DNA of 64,000 bases, taken from NCBI RefSeq assembly GCF_041154745.1, contig NZ_AP031573.1:248001-312000 (forward strand), given 5' to 3'. The DNA comes from Flavobacterium sp. CFS9. Its GTDB lineage: Bacteria > Bacteroidota > Bacteroidia > Flavobacteriales > Flavobacteriaceae. Made by a program: the position numbers and the translations under genes. The notes beneath the pieces were generated by a model. The model did not search any database. It was given only the letters and a program-made list of their open reading frames with translations, and was not told where the DNA came from. Below, piece by piece: positions 26,530-35,326 of the stretch; positions within the stretch are counted from its first letter, which is position 1; each line of letters opens with the position of its first letter.

Positions 26530-26597
26530 TTTATATAATAGAAATCTCAGAAGAAAAAACTCAGAGTCTCAGCTCCTCAGAACCTTAGCCCCTTTCT

Positions 26598-28502
26598 TTA
26601 GTCATTCATAGAAATCAAAAACTCTTCATTGTTTCTGGTTTTCTTGAAACGGTCGTTTACAAAATCCATAGATTCTACCGGATTCATATCAGACAGATAC
26701 TTACGCATGATCCACATTCTTTGTAATGTTTTCTCATCCAGTAATAAATCATCACGACGAGTACTTGATGAAGTAAGATCGATAGCCGGGAAGATACGTT
26801 TGTTGGCAATTTTACGATCCAATTGAAGTTCCATGTTACCGGTACCTTTAAATTCTTCAAAGATAACCTCATCCATTTTAGAACCAGTTTCCGTCAATGC
26901 CGTTGCAATGATACTTAATGAACCTCCGTTTTCTACATTTCTGGCAGCTCCAAAGAAACGTTTTGGTTTTTGCAATGCATTAGCATCAACACCTCCACTT
27001 AAAACTTTACCTGAAGCAGGCTGAACGGTATTGTACGCTCTTGCTAAACGCGTAATCGAATCAAGTAAAATTACCACATCGTGTCCGCATTCTACCAAAC
27101 GTTTTGCTTTTTCAAGAACAATATTCGCAATCTTCACGTGTTCTTGTGGTTCTCTGTCAAAAGTAGAAGCGATAACTTCTCCTCTTACACTACGCTGCAT
27201 ATCTGTAACCTCCTCAGGACGTTCATCAATCAAAAGAACAATAAGGTAAACTTCGGGATGGTTGGCCGCAATTGCGTTTGCAATGTCTTTTAGTAACATT
27301 GTTTTTCCCGTTTTAGGCTGAGCGACAATCATACCACGCTGTCCTTTTCCTATTGGAGAAAACAAATCGATAATACGGGTTGAAACTGAACTGCCTTTTT
27401 CGGCTAATTTAAATTTTTCAGAAGGAAAAACCGGGGTAAGATGTTCGAAAGAAACTCTGTCGCGAACCACTTGCGGATCGTGACCATTAATTTTAAGTAC
27501 ACGAACAAGAGGGAAAAACTTTTCGCCTTCTTTTGGAGGACGAACCACTCCTTTTACAGTATCTCCGGTTTTAAGACCGAACAATCTGATTTGTGACGTT
27601 GACAAATAAATATCATCGGGAGAGGCTAAATAATTATAATCTGATGAACGTAAAAATCCGTAACCATCCGGCATCATTTCAAGAACACCTTCACTTTCTA
27701 TAATTCCGTCAAACTCAAAGTCTGAATCTCTGAAATTATTCTTTTTATTTTTATGATTTGGATTTTGATTCCCGTTGTTTCCGTTCCCGTTTTGATTAGA
27801 ATTTGGATTCTGATTAGGGTTTTGGTTGGGATTCTGATTTTGATTTTTATTCTGGTTCGGATTAATCTTCTTGGTCTGAACCGGTGCTTCTGTTTTTTCA
27901 GCAGTAGCAACTTCTGCTGTAACTTCGTTTTCAGGAACTGCTTCTTTCGTAGCTTCCTTTTCTTTTTTCAAAGCGACCTTTTTCTCGTAAGCTGATTTGT
28001 TGAACTTTACAATTTTTGGTCCTTTTTTTTCTACTGCTGCATTCTCAGTATTCTCAGTACTTTCAGTATTCTCAATATTTTCCTGAACTTCCGGTGTTGT
28101 TTCAACGCTCTTTACTTCTCCTGTTTCTTTTGCTGCTGCATTTCCTTTTATCTTCGGATTTGATTTAGGATTTGCTTTAATAGCCGGAGTTTTAGTTATT
28201 GCAATCGGAGCTTCTGCTTTATCAGGAGCTTCCTCTGCTTTATCAAATTCCAGAACCGGTGTATTCTTGTTTGCTGCTGTTTTTTTTGCCGGAACAATTC
28301 TTGCTCTTTTCGGTTTTTCATCTACTATTTCCGCTTCTGCCACAGGACTAGCCGGCGGCGCTACAGTCGCTTCCTGATGTGCTAAAATCTGACTGATTAA
28401 AGTCTCTTTTTTAACGCCATTAAACTTTATAGTTTTAGCTAACTTAGCTATTTCTTGAAGCTCAGAAAGCTTCATTTCTTTTAATGCAGAAATATCAAAC
28501 AT
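26598..28502 (-). CDS. rho: Transcription termination factor Rho with long disordered Asn/Gln-rich insert
   Basis: 634 residues, against roughly 420 for E. coli Rho. Rho_N-like helices are at 1-45 ([20 protein letters not shown]). A disordered region at about 46-260 is Lys/Glu/Ala-rich and ends in an Asn/Gln/Pro-rich tract at 213-257 (NPNQN repeats). The RNA-binding cold-shock domain is at about 262-335 ([16 protein letters not shown]). The ATPase is at about 340-630 with Walker [20 protein letters not shown] and [13 protein letters not shown]. It is a hexameric helicase that ends transcription. Insert-bearing Rho is known in Bacteroidota, and disordered Rho regions in other bacteria have been reported to drive condensation; that property is not shown here. 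Confidence 0.97.
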   Translation of the reverse strand: MFDISALKEMKLSELQEIAKLAKTIKFNGVKKETLISQILAHQEATVAPPASPVAEAEIVDEKPKRARIVPAKKTAANKNTPVLEFDKAEEAPDKAEAPIAITKTPAIKANPKSNPKIKGNAAAKETGEVKSVETTPEVQENIENTESTENTENAAVEKKGPKIVKFNKSAYEKKVALKKEKEATKEAVPENEVTAEVATAEKTEAPVQTKKINPNQNKNQNQNPNQNPNQNPNSNQNGNGNNGNQNPNHKNKKNNFRDSDFEFDGIIESEGVLEMMPDGYGFLRSSDYNYLASPDDIYLSTSQIRLFGLKTGDTVKGVVRPPKEGEKFFPLVRVLKINGHDPQVVRDRVSFEHLTPVFPSEKFKLAEKGSSVSTRIIDLFSPIGKGQRGMIVAQPKTGKTMLLKDIANAIAANHPEVYLIVLLIDERPEEVTDMQRSVRGEVIASTFDREPQEHVKIANIVLEKAKRLVECGHDVVILLDSITRLARAYNTVQPASGKVLSGGVDANALQKPKRFFGAARNVENGGSLSIIATALTETGSKMDEVIFEEFKGTGNMELQLDRKIANKRIFPAIDLTSSSTRRDDLLLDEKTLQRMWIMRKYLSDMNPVESMDFVNDRFKKTRNNEEFLISMND

Positions 28503-28660
28503 GAATGTTCTATGAATTTAATTATTTTAACGGAAATATTGTAAAAAGAATAGGTAGATATTTTTTTTCGATTGACCGCAGTATGAAGTGCTTACGGTAT
28601 TATGATGCAATAATACGAATAAAATTTAATCATACAATAGTATTTTAAAAAAAGAAAATA

Positions 28661-28668
28661 TATTTTTG
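28661..28668 (+). promoter_or_regulatory. -7 element of the DUF4293 gene
   Basis: TATTTTTG matches TAnnTTTG, 17 bp before the ATG. No clear TTG is seen at the -33 spacing, so this is a partial match. It lies in the divergent gap between rho and the DUF4293 gene. Confidence 0.4.
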
Positions 28669-28685
28669 TAAAACAATTTTAGACC

Positions 28686-29102
28686 ATGATACAACGAATT
28701 CAGACTGTATATTTAATTCTTACCTTTTTAATTACAGGGGTATTACTGTTTTTCACTCCGCTTTGGACCTTAAACAATGGTAAGCCTTTTTACTTTATGC
28801 AGGATAAGCTTTACACCATATTATTAGGTCTAAGTACAATGCTAACTATCATTAGTATTATTTCATACAAAAAAAGACAAAATCAGTTTGTAATGGGCAG
28901 ACTGAACATAATATTAAATTTAATTTTATTGGGATTATTTGTATATCGTTCTCTAAATTTATCTGGAGATACTACTACCATTGTATCAGAGAAAGGTATT
29001 GGGATGTTTCTACCTATTGTTGCTATCGTATTATTAGTTTTAGCTAATAAGGCCATCAAAAAGGATGAAGATCTTGTAAAATCTGTAGACCGTTTGAGGT
29101 AA
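28686..29102 (+). CDS. DUF4293 membrane protein
   Basis: 138 residues with four hydrophobic spans (about 7-27, 38-56, 72-88 and 105-125). It begins MIQRIQTVYLILTFLITGVL, the usual opening of DUF4293 proteins, which are found in Bacteroidota and, from memory of these genomes, often lie next to rho as here. Function is unknown. A charged tail (about 125-138) is probably cytoplasmic. Confidence 0.85.
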   Translation: MIQRIQTVYLILTFLITGVLLFFTPLWTLNNGKPFYFMQDKLYTILLGLSTMLTIISIISYKKRQNQFVMGRLNIILNLILLGLFVYRSLNLSGDTTTIVSEKGIGMFLPIVAIVLLVLANKAIKKDEDLVKSVDRLR

Positions 29103-29133
29103 ACCTATAAACTTAAATTTTTTGTGCGAAGAG

Positions 29134-29161
29134 AACCCGAATTTTAAATTCGGGTTTTTTT
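29134..29161 (+). terminator. Terminator after DUF4293 gene
   Basis: AACCCGAA pairs with TTCGGGTT around TTTTAAA, with a T7 tail. Confidence 0.85.
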
Positions 29162-29269
29162 GTGCTCTAAATTTCTTGTAATTTCCTGCATAACAGTCAA
29201 AACAAACTTAAAAAGAACCTTTGTAAGATATTTTTTCATTTATTTGCATTTCAGTTCCCTCAAATAATT

Positions 29270-29932
29270 ATGAAAGATAAAATAAGAATACACCTGGCAG
29301 ATGATCATCAGGTACTTATTGATGGCCTTAGCAACTTACTACAGACGGTCGAAAATTTTGAAGTAGTAGGTAAATCATACGATGGCAATACAGTTTATGA
29401 AAATATTACTCTAAACAATCCGGATATCCTGATTCTGGACATTAGCATGCCTAAAAAAGATGGAATCGAAGTAGTTAAAGAACTTCAGCAAAAAAATGTT
29501 CCATGCAAAATCATTATTCTCTCCAGTTACGACGATCTGAAAATTATTAAAGAAGTTATGAAACTGGGCGTAAAAGGTTACCTCACAAAAAAATGCGCCG
29601 GAGAAAACATTATCGAAGCCGTAGAAGCCGTTTATCAGGAACAGGAATATTATTGCGATGCTGTTAGAGAAAAAATCTTTAATATTTTCTCTCATAACAA
29701 TCCAAAACTCAATAAAAATATCAAAGTAGACAACCCAATTCTAAGCGCCCGTGAAATCGAAATTATCACTTTAATTGCATTAGAATACAGTGGAAAAGAA
29801 ATTGGCGAACAGCTCTTTATCAGTACAAACACGGTCGAAACACATCGAAAAAACATCATGAAAAAACTACAGATAAAAGGTTCTATTGGTCTGGTAAAAT
29901 ATGCCCTGAAAAACAATTTGATAAATTCCTGA
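29270..29932 (+). CDS. NarL/LuxR-type response regulator
   Basis: 220 residues. The receiver domain (about 1-120) has acidic residues Asp11 and Asp12, phospho-acceptor Asp57 in DILILDISMP, a Ser in IILSSYDD and Lys107 in GYLTKKCAG. The DNA-binding HTH (about 150-215) has LSAREIEIITLIALEYSGKE and STNTVETHRKNIMKKL. It is the regulator half of the two-component pair with the kinase 24 bp downstream. All phosphorylation residues are present, so it should be phospho-activated. Targets are unknown. Confidence 0.94.
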   Translation: MKDKIRIHLADDHQVLIDGLSNLLQTVENFEVVGKSYDGNTVYENITLNNPDILILDISMPKKDGIEVVKELQQKNVPCKIIILSSYDDLKIIKEVMKLGVKGYLTKKCAGENIIEAVEAVYQEQEYYCDAVREKIFNIFSHNNPKLNKNIKVDNPILSAREIEIITLIALEYSGKEIGEQLFISTNTVETHRKNIMKKLQIKGSIGLVKYALKNNLINS

Positions 29933-29956
29933 TCATTCTAAGAAAACACACATTCT

Positions 29957-30868
29957 ATGTCCTTTTTCAGATACTTTATATTTTTCATTCTTTTAACCAC
30001 TTTCAACAGCTATCCCATTGTTGCTCAAGAAAAAACAGTTCCTGAAACGAACACTACAACCGTCGTTAGAAATACAAAAAAAAACAATACTTGTCTTCCT
30101 GAAAAAATAAGAAACAAACAAATAATCAGCTTATCAATTGTAATGATAATTCTCTTATTCTTTTTGTTTTATTTTTTCTACCAAAACCACAAACTAAGGC
30201 AAAAGATTAAACGGAAAGATGCCAAACAAAAAATATTACTCAATGTAATTAATGCCGGCATTGACAGTCAGGAAGCTGAACGTAAAAAAATCGCATCGTT
30301 TTTACACGACAACATTAATTCCTTATTATCTTCTGTCGGACTGCATTTAAAAACTTTCACCACACAAAACGATATAAAATCAGACGAAATTCAGAAAGCA
30401 AAGTCTATTCTACAAGAAGCACACGATCTTTTACGAGATATGTCACACGACTTAGTCCCTACTCTTTTGGTACGTTTTGGATTAATTTATGCTTTGGAAG
30501 ATTTATGTGAAAGAAACTCGAATTCCCACATCAATTTTAAATTTTCGAGTACCATTTCAACTGAAAAAAGATACATCGAAAAATTTGAAATGAAACTTTA
30601 CTTTATTGTTTCGGAACTTTTCAACAACATTATCAAACACAGTGATGCCCAAAAAGCTACCATTTTCCTATCCGAAAAAAACAATCAGTTTATCATTGTA
30701 ATTCAGGACAATGGAAAGGGCTTTGAAACCGAAAGACTAAACTATTTTGAAGGTTTTGGTATTAACCGAATCAGGGCGAGAATCAAAAAATACAAAGGAA
30801 CTATGTCAATTACTTCAAAGACAAACGAAGGAACCACTGTCAAAATCAAGATTCCATTACCCTTTTAA
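29957..30868 (+). CDS. Sensor histidine kinase (HisKA_3 type) without a recognised sensor domain
   Basis: 303 residues. A signal or first span is at about 5-24, a short extracytoplasmic stretch of about 30 residues follows, and a second span lies at about 56-75. The dimerisation/phospho-acceptor part has His117 in SFLHDNINSLL, and the GHKL ATPase has ELFNNIIKHSDA (N box), DNGKGFE (G1) and GTTVKIKIP. The tiny outer region argues against a large periplasmic ligand domain. The signal is unknown. It follows the response regulator in the same operon, with the kinase second, the reverse of the common order. Confidence 0.92.
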   Translation: MSFFRYFIFFILLTTFNSYPIVAQEKTVPETNTTTVVRNTKKNNTCLPEKIRNKQIISLSIVMIILLFFLFYFFYQNHKLRQKIKRKDAKQKILLNVINAGIDSQEAERKKIASFLHDNINSLLSSVGLHLKTFTTQNDIKSDEIQKAKSILQEAHDLLRDMSHDLVPTLLVRFGLIYALEDLCERNSNSHINFKFSSTISTEKRYIEKFEMKLYFIVSELFNNIIKHSDAQKATIFLSEKNNQFIIVIQDNGKGFETERLNYFEGFGINRIRARIKKYKGTMSITSKTNEGTTVKIKIPLPF

Positions 30869-30875
30869 TCTGGTT

Positions 30876-31370
30876 TTACTTTTTACCAATTTCAACTATT
30901 TCCAGATCCTTTATTTTATCACCTTCAATTACAAATCGTAACATTGTTCGAACCTGATGAAATCCACTTTTTCCGGCCGCTCCGGGATTCATGTGCAGCA
31001 GATTATTTTTTTTATCGAACATCACTTTCAGTATATGTGAATGTCCACAGATAAATAATTTAGGCGGATCGGTCGCCATCTCTTCTCTTATATTAGGATT
31101 ATACTTCCCCGGATATCCTCCAATATGTGTAATCCACACGGAAACATCTTCACATAAAAACCGATTGTGTAAAGGAAATTCCAATCTCGCCTGCGCATCG
31201 TCAATATTACCGTATACACATCGCAGAGGCTTTAACTTTTTGATTGTATCCGTAACATTAAGATCACCAATGTCTCCGGCATGCCAGACTTCATCGGCCT
31301 GAGCTACATATTTTAAAATGGTATCATCAATGTGACTGTGTGTGTCTGAAAGCAGGAGGATTCTTTTCAT
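30876..31370 (-). CDS. YfcE/MJ0936-type metallophosphoesterase
   Basis: 164 residues from the ATG at 31370 (MKRILLLSDTHSHID); an alternative start ten codons upstream runs into the repeat region and lacks family support. Metal-binding motifs are complete: SDTHSHID, HAGDIGD, VYGNID, ITHIGG and CGHSHILKV, then MNPGAAG. Family members are small cytoplasmic phosphodiesterases acting on two-metal sites. The stop lies eight bases from the stop of the kinase gene, so the two genes converge. The natural substrate is not evident. Confidence 0.92.
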   Translation of the reverse strand: MKRILLLSDTHSHIDDTILKYVAQADEVWHAGDIGDLNVTDTIKKLKPLRCVYGNIDDAQARLEFPLHNRFLCEDVSVWITHIGGYPGKYNPNIREEMATDPPKLFICGHSHILKVMFDKKNNLLHMNPGAAGKSGFHQVRTMLRFVIEGDKIKDLEIVEIGKK

Positions 31371-31383
31371 TATCTTTTTTTTT

Positions 31384-31669
31384 GGGGCGCAGAGATGCAA
31401 AGGTACAAAGGTTTTTTTTAAGGGGCTAAGGCGCTAAGGTTCTGAGATGCTAAGATTCTTTAAATTATTCTTATCTAATAAAAAAACTCTGCTCCTTTGC
31501 CACTTTGAACCTTTGGACCTTTGATCCTTTGAACCTACCAAACAAAAAACTTAGTTCCTCAGCATCTTAGCCTCTTAGTATCTCAGAACCTTAACATCTT
31601 TTTAAAAAAAACCTTTGTACCTTTGTAGCTTAGAGCTTTTATACCTTTAAAAACCTTTGCACCTTTACC
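31384..31669. repeat. Degenerate CTTTGTACCTTTG / CTAAGGTTCTGAG repeat array in a divergent gap
   Basis: The whole gap between the leftward phosphoesterase and truA is made of near-repeats. On the left are ATGCAAAGGTACAAAGG and CTAAGGTTCTGAGATGCTAAG; on the right, in complement, TTTGAACCTTTGGACCTTTG, CTTAGCCTCTTAGTATCTCAG and CCTTTGTACCTTTGTAG. The two halves are roughly inverted. The same vocabulary occurs at 25.1-25.25 and 26.55 kb. No gene or clear promoter is seen inside, although both flanking genes must start transcription here. Confidence 0.75.
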
Positions 31670-32404
31670 TTGAGATATTTTATTCAATTTGCTTATAACG
31701 GAACTAATTATCATGGCTGGCAATTTCAGCCCAATGCCTCTTCTGTTCAGGAGACTTTAAACAAAGCACTTTCCATTTTATTGAACTCTCCCATAAACGT
31801 GATGGGCGCAGGAAGAACGGATACCGGAGTTCATGCGGAAGAGATGTATGGCCACTTTGATATTGAAACGTCGTTAGATATTCCAAATTTAATACACAAA
31901 CTCAACTCCTATTTACCAAAAGACATTGCTATTTTTAATATTCTTCCTGTTCACGATGACGCTCATTGCCGATTTGATGCTACCAGAAGAACCTACGAAT
32001 ACCATATCAACACCGTTAAAAATCCTTTTTTACAAGAATTAAGCTGGTATTTCAATCAAAAATTAGATGTTGATTTAATGAATGAGGCGGCAAAAATTTT
32101 GCTCAACCACACCGACTTCCAATGCTTTTCGAAAGTAAATACCGATGTCAATACTTTTGATTGCACGGTTTTTGAGGCATATTGGAAACAAGAAAACAAT
32201 AAACTGATTTTTACCATCTCGGCCAATCGTTTTCTCAGAAATATGGTTCGCTCAATTGTTGGGACGCTAGTAAATATTGGCTTGCATAAAATTTCTCTAA
32301 CTGATTTTGAAGCGATCATCGCCAGCAAAAGCAGAGAAAAAGCTGGGTTTTCAGTACCGGCACACGGATTGTATTTAACCGAAATTGATTACGATTACTT
32401 ATAG
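31670..32404 (+). CDS. truA: tRNA pseudouridine(38-40) synthase TruA
   Basis: 244 residues. The N-terminal MRYFIQFAYNGTNYHGWQ and the catalytic Asp51 in GAGRTDTGVHAEE identify TruA; FDATRRTYEYHI and RFLRNMVRSIVGTLVNIG are further hallmarks. It makes pseudouridine in the tRNA anticodon stem-loop. The start is the unusual TTG at 31670: the next codon upstream in frame is in the repeat array and a stop lies at 31631-31633 with no ATG between. The length is normal, so the start is well fixed. Confidence 0.94.
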   Translation: MRYFIQFAYNGTNYHGWQFQPNASSVQETLNKALSILLNSPINVMGAGRTDTGVHAEEMYGHFDIETSLDIPNLIHKLNSYLPKDIAIFNILPVHDDAHCRFDATRRTYEYHINTVKNPFLQELSWYFNQKLDVDLMNEAAKILLNHTDFQCFSKVNTDVNTFDCTVFEAYWKQENNKLIFTISANRFLRNMVRSIVGTLVNIGLHKISLTDFEAIIASKSREKAGFSVPAHGLYLTEIDYDYL

Positions 32405-32410
32405 CTGTAC

Positions 32411-32482
32411 GCTTTAAGCCGTAAGCTATAGGCTTTACCCATTAAGTGGAAGCCTATTGCCTAAAGCTTATAGCCTAAAGCA
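32411..32482. repeat. Imperfect inverted repeat between truA and the ABC exporter
   Basis: GCTTTAAGCCGTAAGC then TATAGGCTT on the left, and AAGCCTATTGCCTAAAGC then TTATAGCCTAAAGC on the right, form an interrupted inverted repeat with one extra unit on the right. It is followed by an A-run and the ATG of the next gene 14 bp later. It may form an mRNA hairpin or be a copy of a dispersed element. Confidence 0.55.
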
Positions 32483-32495
32483 TTAAAAAAAATAA

Positions 32496-34250
32496 ATGAA
32501 AGCAAAAGCATTTGATACCGGATTATTCAAACGAATTTTAAAATATACCAAACCCTATAAATGGCGCTACTATGGCGTTATTATTTTTGCTGTTTCGCTC
32601 TCCATATTTGCAGCCCTTCGTCCGTACTTATTAAAACAAACGGTCGACGGCTATATCAAGACACATGACAAGGAAGGTTTACTTCTTTATATCATGTTAA
32701 TGGGAGCGGTACTTTTAATGGAAGTTTTCTCTCAGTTCTATTTCGTTTATTGGGCCAACTGGCTTGGACAGGATATCGTAAAAGACATCCGTACCAAACT
32801 TTTCAAACACATCCTAAGCTTCAGAATGAAGTACTTTGACCTGGTTCCTGTAGGACAATTGGTCACAAGATCCGTTTCAGACATTGAATCGATTGCCAGA
32901 ATTTTTAGTCAGGGACTTTTTATGATCATTAGTGATTTGATGAAAATGCTTGTAGTCCTTATTTTTATGTTTTACATGAACTGGAAATTAACGTGGATTG
33001 TAGTCGTTGCTATGCCAATTTTAGTGTACATAACCCGAATATTCCAACGTAAAATGCAAGTCGCTTTCGAAGAAGTCCGTACGCAGATTGCCAACATGAA
33101 CTCTTTTGTACAGGAACGTGTTACGGGAATGAAAATCGTACAGCTTTTCAATCGCGAACAAATTGAAGCGGATAATTTTAAAGAAATCAATAACAAACAC
33201 AGAGTTGCCTGGATCAAAACCATTTTATACAACTCAATATTTTTCCCGATTGCCGATATTATTTCCTCTATAACCTTAGGAGTAGTTGTCGTTTATGGTG
33301 GATTTAAAATCCTCAACGGAGATCATTTTACAACTTTTGGAGATTTGTTCTCCTATACCATGTTTATCGGAATGCTGTTTAATCCGTTACGTCAGATTGC
33401 GGATAAATTCAACGAAATGCAATTGGGGATGATTGCCGCCAATCGTGTTTTTGATATCATCGATACTCAGGATCATATTCAGGATACCGGAACAATTGAA
33501 GCTCCTATTTTTGAAGGAAGTATTGAATTTAAAGACGTACGTTTTAGTTATATTCCGGAAGAAGAAGTCATAAAAGGAATCGATTTGTCAGTCGCTTCAG
33601 GACAAACTGTAGCTATTGTAGGTTCGACCGGAGCTGGAAAATCGACTATAATCAATTTACTGAATCGTTTCTACGAAATTAACAGCGGTACAATTTGCAT
33701 TGACGGCCATAATATCGAAAATTATACTTTGGCTTCATTACGTAAACAAATTGCCGTGGTTTTACAGGATGTCTTTTTGTTTGCCGATACGATTTACAAC
33801 AATATCACTTTACACAATCCCGAAATCAGTCGTGATCAGGTTTTAGAGGCTGCTAAAAGAATTGGCGTGCACGATTTCATTATGAGTCTGCCGGATAATT
33901 ATGATTTTGATGTAAAAGAACGAGGCGTTATGCTTTCGTCAGGACAGCGTCAGTTAATTGCTTTTTTAAGATCGTATGTCAGCAATCCGAGTATCTTAAT
34001 TTTAGATGAAGCCACATCTTCAATAGATACCTATTCAGAAGAACTCATTCAGCGTGCTACCGAAACGATTACCAAAGGAAGAACTTCGATTATCATCGCA
34101 CACCGATTGGCCACAATTGTAAATGCTGATAAGATCGTGGTAATGGATAAAGGTCTGATCGTAGAACAAGGAACCCATCAGGAATTACTCCTTAAAACCG
34201 ACGGCTATTATAAAAACCTTTACGACTCTCAATTTGCCGTGGCGAACTAG
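32496..34250 (+). CDS. ABC exporter half-transporter, MsbA/multidrug type
   Basis: 584 residues. The N-terminal transmembrane domain (about 1-320) has six spans. The nucleotide-binding domain has Walker A GSTGAGKST (about 376-384), Q-loop VLQDVFLF, signature MLSSGQRQLIAF (about 480; the usual LSGGQ reads SSGQR), Walker B SILILDEATSS and the H-switch IAHRL. It would act as a homodimer or heterodimer exporting lipids or drugs across the inner membrane. The partner is not in the window. It is separated from truA by a 90-bp gap with an inverted repeat. Confidence 0.93.
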   Translation: MKAKAFDTGLFKRILKYTKPYKWRYYGVIIFAVSLSIFAALRPYLLKQTVDGYIKTHDKEGLLLYIMLMGAVLLMEVFSQFYFVYWANWLGQDIVKDIRTKLFKHILSFRMKYFDLVPVGQLVTRSVSDIESIARIFSQGLFMIISDLMKMLVVLIFMFYMNWKLTWIVVVAMPILVYITRIFQRKMQVAFEEVRTQIANMNSFVQERVTGMKIVQLFNREQIEADNFKEINNKHRVAWIKTILYNSIFFPIADIISSITLGVVVVYGGFKILNGDHFTTFGDLFSYTMFIGMLFNPLRQIADKFNEMQLGMIAANRVFDIIDTQDHIQDTGTIEAPIFEGSIEFKDVRFSYIPEEEVIKGIDLSVASGQTVAIVGSTGAGKSTIINLLNRFYEINSGTICIDGHNIENYTLASLRKQIAVVLQDVFLFADTIYNNITLHNPEISRDQVLEAAKRIGVHDFIMSLPDNYDFDVKERGVMLSSGQRQLIAFLRSYVSNPSILILDEATSSIDTYSEELIQRATETITKGRTSIIIAHRLATIVNADKIVVMDKGLIVEQGTHQELLLKTDGYYKNLYDSQFAVAN

Positions 34251-34381
34251 ATTTCTAAATGCTAAAAAAGTTCTTAAAAAAGTTAAATTAGCGTTATAAG
34301 AATCATAAATCTGCTGATTCACAGAGTTTAGGATAGCATTCTTTTTTTTTGATTTATTTATCTTTGAGAGACAAAATTCAA

Positions 34382-34978
34382 ATGCAAAAGAAAATGCCAC
34401 AAAACAGATTTTATCCTAACGAAGAATTCAAAGAAATAGAAATAAACGCCTCATTACAACTTAAATATGCTATTTCAAACAAAGGCCGACTAATTAGTTT
34501 TACTGATGAAATTCAAAACGGACGTATTCTAAAAGGCGGTTTAAGCGATGGTTATCCTACTTTTAGATTTAAGGTTAAAGATGGTGACAAAATTGTCAAC
34601 AAATATCTTTTTCTGTACAAATTAGTTGCTCATTATTTTATCCCAAAAGAATCAGAAGAACAGACTTATGTACTCCATCTGGATTACAACCGCAGCAATG
34701 ACGATGTAAAAAATTTATGCTGGGCAACAAAAGTCGAAATGATGGCGCACAGCCGTAAAAGTCCACGCGTTATTCAGGCAAAAAAGAATCTGATCGAACA
34801 CAATTTAAAAGCCGACGGGCGAAAATTAACGACTACCAAAGTCATGTTAATCAAGAAGATTCTCGCGCGTCCTGAGCAAAAAACACGTCTAAAAATGATT
34901 GCCAAACAATTTGGTGTCAGCGAAATGCAAATCAGACGCATCGCCAGCGGTGAAAACTGGGGACATGTAAAGGTTTAA
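34382..34978 (+). CDS. NUMOD4/HNH-related DNA-binding protein with C-terminal HTH
   Basis: 198 residues from the ATG at 34382; a TTG further upstream (34349) is less likely. Residues about 28-70 (KYAISNKGRLISF and GGLSDGYPTFRF) resemble the NUMOD4 domain of phage and intron homing enzymes. About 95-117 (YVLHLDYNRSNDDVKNLCW) is HNH-like with a single His before Asp (His99). The C-terminal helices (KMIAKQFGVSEMQIRRIASG) form a helix-turn-helix. The usual double His of an active HNH site is not obvious, so it may be a domesticated binding protein. No host intron or mobile element is seen around it. Confidence 0.65.
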   Translation: MQKKMPQNRFYPNEEFKEIEINASLQLKYAISNKGRLISFTDEIQNGRILKGGLSDGYPTFRFKVKDGDKIVNKYLFLYKLVAHYFIPKESEEQTYVLHLDYNRSNDDVKNLCWATKVEMMAHSRKSPRVIQAKKNLIEHNLKADGRKLTTTKVMLIKKILARPEQKTRLKMIAKQFGVSEMQIRRIASGENWGHVKV

Positions 34979-34989
34979 TTTTTTTTATT

Positions 34990-35036
34990 GTAAAAGGTGA
35001 AAGGTGAAACGTAGGTATTACATTTCACCTTTTTAC
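34990..35036 (+). terminator. Imperfect hairpin after the NUMOD4-like gene
   Basis: GTAAAAGGTGAAA and TTTCACCTTTTTAC form an interrupted stem about 12 bp past the stop codon. It is probably a terminator and runs straight into the heptamer repeat. Confidence 0.5.
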
Positions 35037-35042
35037 TTTTTG

Positions 35043-35180
35043 CATCTCACATCTCACATCTTACATCTCACATCTCACATCTTACATCTCACATCTCACA
35101 TCTTACATCTCACATCTTACATCTTACATCTTACATTTCACATCTTACATTTCACATCTTACATTTCACATCCCACATTT
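35043..35180. repeat. Heptanucleotide tandem repeat, CATCTYA x about 19
   Basis: Perfect or near-perfect CATCTCA and CATCTTA units follow one another from about 35043 to 35175, degenerating to CATTTCA toward the right. A frame through it encodes only a simple repeating peptide, so it is not a gene. The unit recurs at 55.68 kb. The 348-bp gap 34979-35326 holds this array, the hairpin before it and the lpdA leader. Confidence 0.85.
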
Positions 35181-35326
35181 TACCTTTTTACTTTTACTTT
35201 TTACATCTTACTATTTTTTTAAAATAAATCCTTAAATTCGCAAGCACAAATAACAAAAGAAGAAATCGATAAATGAGTTTCGGAATTAAACTTCATTATC
35301 GGCAATAAATACTAAAAACCAAACAA

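Noticed and set aside
27698..27995. Open frames opposite the Rho Asn/Gln tract
   Set aside because: They are shadows of the low-complexity codons on the other strand, with Ile/Leu-rich nonsense products and no start signals.
35043..35180. CRISPR array
   Set aside because: The units are 7 bp and contiguous with no unique spacers, and no cas genes are near.
35004..35222. Open frame of about 72 codons over the heptamer array
   Set aside because: It only translates the CATCTYA repeat into a repeating peptide of Ser, His, Ile, Leu and Thr; simple-repeat artefact rather than a gene.
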